DNA of 8,351 bases, from the NCBI GenBank assembly GCA_030044455.1, contig JASHVU010000118.1:1-8351 (forward strand), in the 5' to 3' direction. The notes beneath the pieces were generated by a model. It was not told the DNA's origin. It made no database searches and was given only the letters and a program-made list of their open reading frames with translations. Within the stretch, counting starts at the first letter, position 1. Every line of letters begins with the position of its first letter. Shown one piece after another: positions 1-5,933 of the stretch. A program made the translations under genes and the position numbers. This DNA comes from Acidobacteriaceae bacterium (GTDB lineage: Bacteria; Acidobacteriota; Terriglobia; Terriglobales; Acidobacteriaceae).

Positions 1-1
1 A

Positions 2-109
2 TTCGTTGAGGGCCAGGCCTTCAAAGGTGTGTGCTGGGCACTGGCGATTGAGGGTGCCGGGGCGATTTGCATTTACTTCCTGTGGCACCTCTTCAGCCTT
101 ATCCGTTAA
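2..109 (+). CDS. C-terminal end of a membrane protein (partial, 5' end outside window)
   Basis: An open frame enters from the left edge and gives 35 residues before a TAA stop at 107-109. The peptide begins FVEGQAFKGV and ends FLWHLFSLIR. It has one strongly hydrophobic stretch of about 25 residues (roughly GVCWAL to LFSLI) and a positively charged last residue, as in a final transmembrane helix of an integral membrane protein. Codon third positions are mostly G or C, as in the other genes here. No family can be named from so short a tail. The stop codon lies inside the first TTAA boundary of the repeat array, so the element may have created or replaced the original stop. Transcription converges on anmK. 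The call rests on composition and hydrophobicity only; a chance open frame cannot be excluded. Confidence 0.5.
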   Translation, partial: FVEGQAFKGVCWALAIEGAGAICIYFLWHLFSLIR

Positions 110-248
110 GGAATCTCTGATCAAGTACGGAAAGTCCGATCCAGTTGCCGTTTTGAAAGGGCACGGCTTCAGCCGTGACGAAAAGTCAAGCAGAATGAAT
201 GGGGCTTTAGCCCCCGATGACAGGTCCCGCGACTTAATCAGTGCTTCC
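110..248. mobile_element. MITE/REP-like unit, copy 1
   Basis: The 5' end GGAATCTCTGATCAAGT and the reverse complement of the 3' end, GGAAGCACTGATTAAGT, agree at 14 of 17 positions, giving imperfect terminal inverted repeats. Internal hairpin A (about 160-179) has a 6-bp paired core, CACGGC/GCCGTG, around a TTCA loop. Its outer stem is broken by an A at 178 where copy 2 has C. Internal hairpin B is GGGGC-TTTA-GCCCC at 201-214. Classifying it as a non-autonomous mobile element is inference from the inverted termini and the duplication. Confidence 0.6.
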
Positions 249-252
249 CTAA

Positions 253-391
253 GGAATCTCTGATCAAGTACGGAAAGTCCGACCCAGTTGCCGTTTTGAA
301 AGGGCACGGCTTCAGCCGTGCCGAAAAGGCAGGCAAAATGAATGGGGCTTTAGCCCCCGAAGACAGGTCCCGCGACTTAATCAGTGCTTCC
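253..391. mobile_element. MITE/REP-like unit, copy 2
   Basis: This is the second unit of the tandem pair, differing from copy 1 at six positions. Here hairpin A is perfect: GGCACGGC (303-310), loop TTCA, GCCGTGCC (315-322). Hairpin B is GGGGC-TTTA-GCCCC at 344-357. The intact stem suggests copy 2 is closer to the ancestral element and copy 1 has decayed at one stem position. Neither hairpin is followed by a clear T-tract on either strand, so a role as an intrinsic terminator is not supported by the sequence, although the folded RNA could stabilise 3' ends of the converging transcripts. Confidence 0.6.
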
Positions 392-435
392 TTAATCCGA
401 AACCTACCGCTCCGACCCCGGACGAGGTCAGCCGC

Positions 436-1650
436 TCACGAGTAGGTGACTTGTCCCAGTATCACCGCCTTCGATGCGCCGGTAGCTGCCGGCACATTGC
501 CTGGCATCCGGTGCCAGCTCTGCCAGGCCAGCAGCGCAAAGGCCGCGGCCTCCTTGGCTGCGGCGGACAGTCCATACTCCTCAGGCGCTCGCATTGTGCA
601 GCCCATCGGCTCCAGTCGCGCCGTCAGCATTCGCATCAAGGTTCCATTGCGCGCTCCGCCGCCCGAGACAATGTAATCCACAGGTTTGCCTTTCATGTGC
701 GGCTTTGCATATTGTTCGTAACTCCGTGCAATGCTCTCCGTCGTCAGCGCAGTCGCCGTGGCTACTGCATCCTCGCCGCGCCCACTCACCTTTCTGCACT
801 TCTCCAAAAACTCCGCGGCGTAAGCCTTGCCGAACTGTTCGCGGCCGGCGCTGCGTGGAGGGGCCAGCCTGAAATAGCCGTGACGGAGCGCCTCACTCAG
901 TACAGGCTCGATCACCGCGCCCCGCCCCGCAATCGCTCCGTTGCGATCGAAGTGCCGGCTAAATAATTCCTGCGCCAGCCAGTCGATCACCATGTTGCCA
1001 GGCCCCGTATCAAAGGCGACGATCTGCTCCACGCTGCTGCCTGCGGGAATCGCTGTCAGATTCGCAATGCCGCCGATATTCTGCAATACCCGTCCGCGCC
1101 GCGCATGGGCAAACAACACATAGTCCAGCATCGGAACGAGCGGGGCTCCTTGACCCCCTGCAAGCATATCTGCCGGGCGGAAGTTCGAAACCACAGGCAC
1201 GCCCATTCGCTGAGCGATCACCTGAGCCTCTCCCAGTTGCCACGTACACCCAAAGTTGCGGCCGGCATAAACCTCTGCGCGCGCCTGGTGGTAAAGTGTC
1301 TGTCCGTGACAACCGATCAGATCGAGTTTGAGCTGCCTATTCCGCTTGAGCGTTTCATCCACGGCTTCGGCATACGCAATGCCCAGTCGCCAGTTCAGGC
1401 GCGCCAGCTCTGCCGTCGAAATCGAAACCGCATTCATCGCCTCCAGCACTGCGCGCCGCAACGCTTTCGGATATGAGAACGCCTCATGCGCGAGCATCTT
1501 GAGCGAAACTTGATCTGGGTGTCCAACCTTTGCGGCGTCTCTGTTCTTGCCGCTAAAGTGGGTTTGCGAAATCCTCACCACCGCAACATCGATCCCATCG
1601 GCCGAGGTGCCGCTCATGACTCCCGCAACTGTCATTGCGCGCCTTCTCAT
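436..1650 (-). CDS. anmK: Anhydro-N-acetylmuramic acid kinase
   Basis: AnmK hydrolyses the 1,6-anhydro ring of anhydro-MurNAc and phosphorylates it with ATP, giving MurNAc-6-phosphate for cytoplasmic peptidoglycan recycling. The 404-residue protein shows the family landmarks in order: phosphate-binding GVMSGTSADGIDVA (10-23), IGCHGQT (112-118), LAGGQGAPLVP (163-173), NIGGIANLT (191-199), AFDTGPGN with the likely catalytic Asp214 (212-219), VSGGGARN (328-335) and the C-terminal GASKAVILG. It is about 35 residues longer than the E. coli enzyme. Part of the excess is an insertion at residues 31-46, encoded by a DNA repeat also found in nagZ and mutS, in a loop after the first beta strands. The ATG start at 1650 is supported by the ATGA overlap with the nagZ stop and by GGAG five bases upstream; Met6 is an alternative. 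NagZ makes its substrate. Confidence 0.96.
   Translation of the reverse strand: MRRRAMTVAGVMSGTSADGIDVAVVRISQTHFSGKNRDAAKVGHPDQVSLKMLAHEAFSYPKALRRAVLEAMNAVSISTAELARLNWRLGIAYAEAVDETLKRNRQLKLDLIGCHGQTLYHQARAEVYAGRNFGCTWQLGEAQVIAQRMGVPVVSNFRPADMLAGGQGAPLVPMLDYVLFAHARRGRVLQNIGGIANLTAIPAGSSVEQIVAFDTGPGNMVIDWLAQELFSRHFDRNGAIAGRGAVIEPVLSEALRHGYFRLAPPRSAGREQFGKAYAAEFLEKCRKVSGRGEDAVATATALTTESIARSYEQYAKPHMKGKPVDYIVSGGGARNGTLMRMLTARLEPMGCTMRAPEEYGLSAAAKEAAAFALLAWQSWHRMPGNVPAATGASKAVILGQVTYS
1516..1560 (-). repeat. In-gene dispersed repeat, anmK copy
   Basis: Positions 1517-1560 align without gaps to 5127-5170 in mutS with 34 of 44 bases identical. It is translated as HFSGKNRDAAKVGHP (AnmK residues 31-45), in the same reading frame as the mutS copy. 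Comparison from memory with E. coli AnmK, where the strand ending around LATID is followed directly by the sequence leading to the next strand, suggests that this segment is extra. The palindromic GGGTG...CACCC end of the element has decayed here to GGGTGTCCAACCT. Confidence 0.75.
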
Positions 1651-2858
1651 GAGGTCTCCGCCGGAGCCGCTACCCTTGGGTCAATTGCGTCTGTCTCGCT
1701 GGCTGCAATCACGTCGCGGAACCGCGCCATGCGCGTACGCAGTTGTTCAAACTGTTTCGAAGTGAGAGCTCGCGAAACCTCTTGCCGGTACAACCGCCTG
1801 CATTTTCGCCCCACTTCTGCGGCCCGTGCGAGCAGCAGCTTTCGAAATGCGGCCGACCGTTCGGCCTCGCTCAATAGCGCCTCGTAGCTGCACAGAATCA
1901 GTTCGGGGCTGTGGCAAATTTCCAGCAGATCGCTACCCGCAACGACCGCCGCAATCGCTGCCTGATCGATCGGCAGAAACTTCAAGATTCCGCCCATCTC
2001 CAGATCGTCAGAGAGAACGATGCCGCGATAGCCGATCTTCCGGCGCAGTACGTTCGTAATCCAGAAGGCCGATGCGCTGGCCGGCCGCACTTTGCCCGCA
2101 GTCGCCGGATACGCCGCATGATTCATCATGATCATAGGCATCTCTCGGTGCAGTTCCCGATAAGGAACAAGGTCTTCGTTCCAAATCTGCTTCCACGTGC
2201 GGTTAATCTCAGGCATCACAAAATGCGTGTCGCCGCTCGCGCCGCCCAGCCCAGGGAAGTGCTTGCCGCAGCCTGTGATTCCATGTGCTCGAAGTCCGGC
2301 GAGAAACTCCCGCGCGTACTCCGTCACTTCCATCGCGCTTGCTCCCGGTGGACGCGAACCCAGCACATCAGTCGCTTCAGGCAAAGCCAGATCCACCACC
2401 GGCGCGAGCGTCGTATTAAAGCCAAATGCACCGGTCGCGCCCGCAATCAGCGCGCCGTGCTCCCGCGCCAGAGATGCATGGGTGCCCCCGCTTCGCCGGT
2501 TGCCCCACCCTCGCGAGGTCTTTGTCGCTAGCGTGGCAGACCAGAGAGCAAGGTCCCCCTCCCGCCGCATCGCCGCACCCACTGCCTGGGCCGATGGCAG
2601 AGCGCCGAGCGCATCGCGCACGCGATTCACCGTCCCGCCTTCAATATCGACGCATCGAACCGCATAGGGCGCGCAGAAACTCGTTCCCTCGTCGAGCAGC
2701 GTCCGCGTCTGCGCCGTGTCTTTAATGTTGCGCTTGAACAGAATCACCCCGCCCGGCCGCACCAGCTTGAGCCACGCGCGCTCCAGGTTCGTGAGCTCCG
2801 TTCCTCCAAGCCCCACCACCAGCAAACTCCCCGCCGCCTTGCGCAAACTCGCTGCCAT
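1647..2858 (-). CDS. nagZ: Beta-N-acetylglucosaminidase, glycoside hydrolase family 3
   Basis: NagZ-type enzymes remove the GlcNAc from GlcNAc-anhydroMurNAc muropeptides, releasing the anhydro-MurNAc product used by the adjacent AnmK. The 403-residue protein has no signal peptide, in keeping with a cytoplasmic recycling role; the early SLLVVGLGG is the first barrel strand. Family motifs are PGGVILFKRN (35-44), VDIEGGTVNRV (70-80), LAPVVDL (151-157), GKHFPGLGGASGDTH (198-212) with the Asp210-x-His212 dyad that serves as general acid/base in NagZ, and GIVLSDDLEM (279-288) with the predicted nucleophile Asp284. It is about 60 residues longer than E. coli NagZ. Part of this is an insertion around residues 107-129 carrying the in-gene DNA repeat, read in a different frame from mutS and anmK. 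The ATG lies 2 nt after the mutS stop, with AAGAG six bases upstream. Activity on other beta-GlcNAc substrates is possible. Confidence 0.93.
   Translation of the reverse strand: MAASLRKAAGSLLVVGLGGTELTNLERAWLKLVRPGGVILFKRNIKDTAQTRTLLDEGTSFCAPYAVRCVDIEGGTVNRVRDALGALPSAQAVGAAMRREGDLALWSATLATKTSRGWGNRRSGGTHASLAREHGALIAGATGAFGFNTTLAPVVDLALPEATDVLGSRPPGASAMEVTEYAREFLAGLRAHGITGCGKHFPGLGGASGDTHFVMPEINRTWKQIWNEDLVPYRELHREMPMIMMNHAAYPATAGKVRPASASAFWITNVLRRKIGYRGIVLSDDLEMGGILKFLPIDQAAIAAVVAGSDLLEICHSPELILCSYEALLSEAERSAAFRKLLLARAAEVGRKCRRLYRQEVSRALTSKQFEQLRTRMARFRDVIAASETDAIDPRVAAPAETS
1656..1659 (-). promoter_or_regulatory. Ribosome binding site of anmK
   Basis: GGAG on the minus strand lies five bases before the ATG at 1650, inside the last codons of nagZ. 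Together with the ATGA overlap it supports the upstream ATG over Met6 as the anmK start and suggests coupled translation. Confidence 0.6.
2480..2533 (-). repeat. In-gene dispersed repeat, nagZ copy (different reading frame)
   Basis: The core 2501-2526 matches 5130-5155 of mutS at 23 of 26 positions, including an uninterrupted run of 14. In nagZ it is read as ATKTSRGWGN (111-120). In the frame used by mutS the same bases would read DKDLARVGQP. The copy is flanked by an extra GGGTG arm at 2480-2484 and by the 8-bp palindrome CGCTAGCG at 2526-2533, so it is organised somewhat differently from the other two copies. Confidence 0.75.
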
Positions 2859-2860
2859 TC

Positions 2861-5761
2861 TTAGCTCTTGACTCCTGACCCCAGATCCCTGATCCCTGTC
2901 TCCCGCAATTCCTGCTGCAACTCTTCCAGCAGATTCAGAGCCTGCAGGGGCGTAAGCGAATTCACGTCGGTGGCTTCAATGCGATCCACAATGCGCTGCG
3001 AGAGCGGCGTAAAGATGGTCAGCTGCATTGGCTCTGCAGTGGTCTCAACATTCACGCTCTGCCGTTCCTGTTTCTCATGTTGCCTCAGCACATGACGCGC
3101 CCGCTCAACCACTACAGAGGGCAGGCCGGCCAGTTTCGCCACTTCAATGCCGTAACTCTTGCTCGCCGCCCCCGGCTCAATGTTGTGCAGAAACACGATT
3201 CCGCTTGCGGCCTCTTTTACTCCCACGCGCAGATTGCGCACACGCGGCAGCTTCTCAGCCAGCATGGTCAGCTCGTGATAATGCGTCGCGAAGAGCGTGC
3301 GCGCGCCGGTCTCGGCATGCAGATACTCGACCGTGGCCCACGCCAGGCTCAGTCCGTCAAACGTTGCCGTGCCCCGGCCCATTTCATCAAGCAAAATCAG
3401 CGACCGCCGCGTCGCAGTATTCAAAATGGTCGCCGTCTCAGTCATCTCAACCATGAAGGTCGACCGCCCGCGTGCCACATTATCGCTGGCGCCGATGCGC
3501 GTATAAATGCGGTCCACGAGCCCGAATCGCAAACTGTCTGCCGGCACAAAACTGCCCATCTGAGCCATCAGCACCAGCATTGCCGCGGTGCGAAGATACG
3601 TGCTCTTGCCGCCCATATTCGGCCCGGTGATCAACAACAAACTCGCCGCTTGCGCGGTTTCACTTTTTGGACCGGCTTCCTCGTCAGCACATAAATACAA
3701 ATCATTCGGTATAAACCGCCCCTCGCGCGTCTCTTCCATCCATTGCTCGATCACCGGATGCCGCGCCGCAACGGCTTCGAGCACGGGCTCTCGGTCGAGC
3801 CTGGGCCGCGTATATCGGCGTGCAGCGGCCAGATGCGCAAAGCAGGCCAGCAGGTCGGCTTCGGCGACAGCGGCGGAGCTGCGCCGGATTCTTCCTGCCG
3901 CTTCCAGTACGCTGGTCCGAAGCGAAGCAAAAATGCGCTTCTCAATCTCGATGCATCGGTCGTGCGCGGTCAGAATCTTGCGCTCGTATTCCTTGAGCTC
4001 AGGAGTGGTGAATCGCTCCGCGTTGACGAGCGTCTGCTTGCGCTCGTAATCCGTTGGCGCCAGCGCCAGGTTCGCTTTCGTAATCTCGATGTAGTACCCA
4101 AACACCGAGTTGTAGCGCACCTTCAGCGACCCGATGCCCGTCCGCTGCCGCTCGCGATCCTCGATGGCTGCAATCGCCTGCCGTCCACTTGTGGATATCG
4201 ACCGCAATTCGTCCAGTTCCGCATCCACTCCCGCCGCAATGGCTCCTCCGTCGGCAAGCGTCAGCGGCGGTTCGCTCACAATGGTCTGCTCGACCCGCGA
4301 TGTCAGGTCTTCAAGCGTGTCGAGCCGTGCCATAACCTTTCGCCACAATGGCGCTGCCAGCGCGCCGAGAGCAACCTTCAGTCCGGGCAACTTGGCCAAA
4401 CTCGCGCCCAGCGCACGCACGTCGCGCGGCCCGGCCGAATCGAGGCTGATGCGCGCCAGCAGCCGCTCCAGATCGAGTATCCCCGCAAACGCACGCCGAA
4501 TCTCCTCGCGTTTCACCAGGTCGCCGTGCGCTTCAGCCACCGCCTCATAGCGCGACTCGATCGCCGAGGCGTCATTCAGTGGGCGCAGAATGGTGGCGCG
4601 CAGCATCCGCTTGCCCATCGGCGTCTGGCATTCATCCATGGTGCGAAACAGCGTGACGCGTTCGTCCTGCCCCTGAAAAAGCGGCTCGACCAGTTCAAGA
4701 TTTCTCACCGTCACCTGGTCAAGCTCGAGCGAGGTCGAATGTTCCTCAAAGCGCAGAGAATCGATGTGCAACGCCTCATTCTTCTGCGTGGTGCGCACAT
4801 AGTGCAGCACTGCCCCGGCGGCAATGGCCGCAGCCGCGTGTCCATTGAGTCCGAAGCCTTCGAGTGTGCGCACATTCAGCTGTCGCTCCACCAGCGGAAC
4901 GGAATAATCGCGCGTCCACACCCAGTCCTCAACTCGGGTGCGAGCCGCGATCCGCTCCAGTTGGGGCACAGACGCAGCACTGGCCTCCAACAGCACTTCG
5001 CGCGCCCCGGCCACAAGAATCGTCTCGATCGCCTCCTGCCGTGCCGCTGCTCCGCGAAACTCCGCCGTCCGAAATTCGCCGGTCGAAACATCCAGCAACG
5101 CCACCCCGCAAATCGTCTCGCTCCCCGGGTGCCCCACCCTCGCCGCGTCTTTGTCCTCGCCGCTGGAGTGAGAGGGAGCTAACCCCGCCCCCGAACCTCG
5201 CGTCCCCCCCATCTCATACAGCGCCGCCAGAAAGTTGTTCTGCTCCGGGCTGGCTGCCGCATCCAGCGCCGTCCCCGGCGAAAGCACTCGCGTCACCTCG
5301 CGCCGCACAATCTTCTTGGTGAGCTTGGGGTCCTCCATCTGGTCGCACAACGCAATCCGGTAGCCCTTCCTGAGCAGCCGCGACAAATACCCCTCCACCG
5401 CATGAAACGGCACCCCGCACATGGGAATGCTGCGCTCTCGATCACGCGCGGTCAGAGTCAGTTCAAGCTCGCGGCTGGCAATGGCCGCATCGTCATAGAA
5501 CAGCTCGTAGAAATCTCCCATGCGAAAAAACAGCAACGCATCGGGATTCTCCCGCTTCGCCGCCGTCCACTGACGCATGAACGGCGTTAGCTCATTGGCG
5601 TCCTTATCTCGGTGCGCGGGAAGGGAAGTGAGGGCAAACTCCCCCGAGGACGCCTCGTCACCCGCTGCCTCAGGGCCCCGAATGAGAACAGACTCACTCG
5701 GCCTGGCATCTGTCTGCGGCGGCAATGCAGCGGCTTCGGATTGGTCGCCTTTTATGACCAC
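2861..5761 (-). CDS. mutS: DNA mismatch repair protein MutS
   Basis: MutS dimers recognise mispairs and small loops and, with ATP, recruit MutL. The 966-residue protein has the mismatch-reading Phe84-x-Glu86 in MGDFYELFYDDA, a connector region (about 175-320), core and clamp (330-660, including KVRYNSVFGYYIEITK at 547-562), Walker A GPNMGGKST (713-721), the STFMVEM signature (767-773), Walker B with DEMGRGTATFDG (792-803), the ATHYHEL switch (825-831) and the C-terminal LTPLQALNLLEELQ helix. It is about 110 residues longer than E. coli MutS. The excess comes from a weakly structured N-terminal extension (1-57), an insertion at 184-217 in a connector loop that carries the in-gene repeat, and a spacer before Walker A. 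The GTG start at 5761 is the furthest possible, as an in-frame TAG lies 27 bases upstream; a TTG at residue 13 is an alternative. The last 13 codons are made of a heptanucleotide repeat. Confidence 0.97.
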   Translation of the reverse strand: MVIKGDQSEAAALPPQTDARPSESVLIRGPEAAGDEASSGEFALTSLPAHRDKDANELTPFMRQWTAAKRENPDALLFFRMGDFYELFYDDAAIASRELELTLTARDRERSIPMCGVPFHAVEGYLSRLLRKGYRIALCDQMEDPKLTKKIVRREVTRVLSPGTALDAAASPEQNNFLAALYEMGGTRGSGAGLAPSHSSGEDKDAARVGHPGSETICGVALLDVSTGEFRTAEFRGAAARQEAIETILVAGAREVLLEASAASVPQLERIAARTRVEDWVWTRDYSVPLVERQLNVRTLEGFGLNGHAAAAIAAGAVLHYVRTTQKNEALHIDSLRFEEHSTSLELDQVTVRNLELVEPLFQGQDERVTLFRTMDECQTPMGKRMLRATILRPLNDASAIESRYEAVAEAHGDLVKREEIRRAFAGILDLERLLARISLDSAGPRDVRALGASLAKLPGLKVALGALAAPLWRKVMARLDTLEDLTSRVEQTIVSEPPLTLADGGAIAAGVDAELDELRSISTSGRQAIAAIEDRERQRTGIGSLKVRYNSVFGYYIEITKANLALAPTDYERKQTLVNAERFTTPELKEYERKILTAHDRCIEIEKRIFASLRTSVLEAAGRIRRSSAAVAEADLLACFAHLAAARRYTRPRLDREPVLEAVAARHPVIEQWMEETREGRFIPNDLYLCADEEAGPKSETAQAASLLLITGPNMGGKSTYLRTAAMLVLMAQMGSFVPADSLRFGLVDRIYTRIGASDNVARGRSTFMVEMTETATILNTATRRSLILLDEMGRGTATFDGLSLAWATVEYLHAETGARTLFATHYHELTMLAEKLPRVRNLRVGVKEAASGIVFLHNIEPGAASKSYGIEVAKLAGLPSVVVERARHVLRQHEKQERQSVNVETTAEPMQLTIFTPLSQRIVDRIEATDVNSLTPLQALNLLEELQQELRETGIRDLGSGVKS
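2869..2903 (-). repeat. Degenerate heptanucleotide repeat, five units, at the 3' end of mutS
   Basis: On the + strand five consecutive 7-base units follow the pattern TGATCCC with one to three changes each (TGACTCC, then TGACCCC, AGATCCC, TGATCCC and finally TGTCTCC). They encode MutS residues from about Glu954 to Val964, just before the TAA at 2861-2863. A change of one unit would shift the frame by one base and alter both the MutS tail and its spacing to the nagZ start, but the units are already diverged, so frequent slippage is unlikely. Confidence 0.75.
5126..5170 (-). repeat. In-gene dispersed repeat, mutS copy
   Basis: This copy is translated as HSSGEDKDAARVGHP (MutS residues 198-212). 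It contains the perfect inverted repeat GGGTG-CCC-CACCC at 5127-5139. It lies in a connector-domain loop between FLAALYE and GVALLDVSTGEF. Those two blocks are separated by only a short turn in E. coli MutS, so about 33 residues here are extra. The flanks (residues 184-197) are rich in Gly and Ser, as expected for a tolerated loop insertion. Confidence 0.78.
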
Positions 5762-5933
5762 GCTGCCTTCAAGAGTATCGCGGCTGACTATGAATTCAGT
5801 GGTGCCAGAGGGTGCGGAAAACCGGTCCGAATATCGGCCGTCACACGGCTCCCGGAATGCTAACCCCTACAGCCTCATGTGGTGATTTGCATCACAGTAT
5901 ACTGGCTAGTTACACCTTAGCGTAGACCTTGCC
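5762..5933. promoter_or_regulatory. Divergent intergenic region between mutS and the heme cluster
   Basis: The 172-bp spacer separates the two divergent start codons and must carry the promoters of both clusters. Toward the + strand, TATACT at 5898-5903 is a good -10 candidate but has no convincing -35 at 16-18 bp, which would fit an activator-dependent promoter. No clear sigma-70 pair is seen for mutS, and only a weak purine stretch (GAAGG) precedes its GTG. No obvious Shine-Dalgarno precedes the ATG at 5934; a transcript starting about 7 bp after TATACT would have a leader of roughly 25 nt. Confidence 0.45.
5881..5896. promoter_or_regulatory. CRP/FNR-like inverted repeat
   Basis: GGTGA-TTTGCA-TCACA matches the CRP-family pattern TGTGA-N6-TCACA at nine of ten fixed positions, with perfect arms GTGAT (5882-5886) and ATCAC (5891-5895). 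It ends one base before the TATACT hexamer, so a protein bound here would cover the region just upstream of the -10. This is a motif match only; a chance palindrome of this size is possible. Confidence 0.35.

Larger units (their letters stand above)
106..395. repeat. Tandem pair of TTAA-bounded palindromic repeat units
   Basis: Two 139-bp units stand head to tail with a period of 143 bp. By hand alignment they match at 133 of 139 positions with no indels. The array is bounded by TTAA at 106-109 and TTAA at 392-395, and the junction between units is CTAA (249-252). The outer ends TTAAGGAA (106-113) and TTCCTTAA (388-395) are perfect inverted copies. Each unit contains two short hairpins. The array fills almost the whole convergent gap between the partial membrane-protein gene and anmK, a typical site for REP- or MITE-type elements. 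No open frame of credible quality is encoded, so any mobilisation would need a transposase supplied in trans. That last point is inference. Confidence 0.85.

Noticed and set aside
6..263. An 85-codon open frame crossing the first repeat unit
   Set aside because: It runs through hairpins and a repeat unit, and conflicts with the more plausible hydrophobic frame ending at 109.
160..357. Intrinsic terminators formed by the repeat hairpins
   Set aside because: The stems are GC-rich but no run of T follows on either strand. They may affect RNA stability, but a terminator call is not supported.
106..395. CRISPR array
   Set aside because: There are only two long units, directly abutting, with no spacers and with internal hairpins and inverted ends.
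414..429. Small inverted repeat GACC...GGTC just past the anmK stop
   Set aside because: Four-base arms around an 8-base loop with no T-tract are expected by chance in GC-rich DNA.
451..2667. Several 70-200-codon open frames on the + strand opposite anmK and nagZ
   Set aside because: All are antisense shadows of well-supported genes, without family motifs or plausible starts.
3743..5182. A 479-codon open frame on the + strand antisense to mutS
   Set aside because: It lies wholly within mutS, has no recognisable motifs, and its Arg/His/Gln-rich composition is typical of the antisense of a GC-rich gene.
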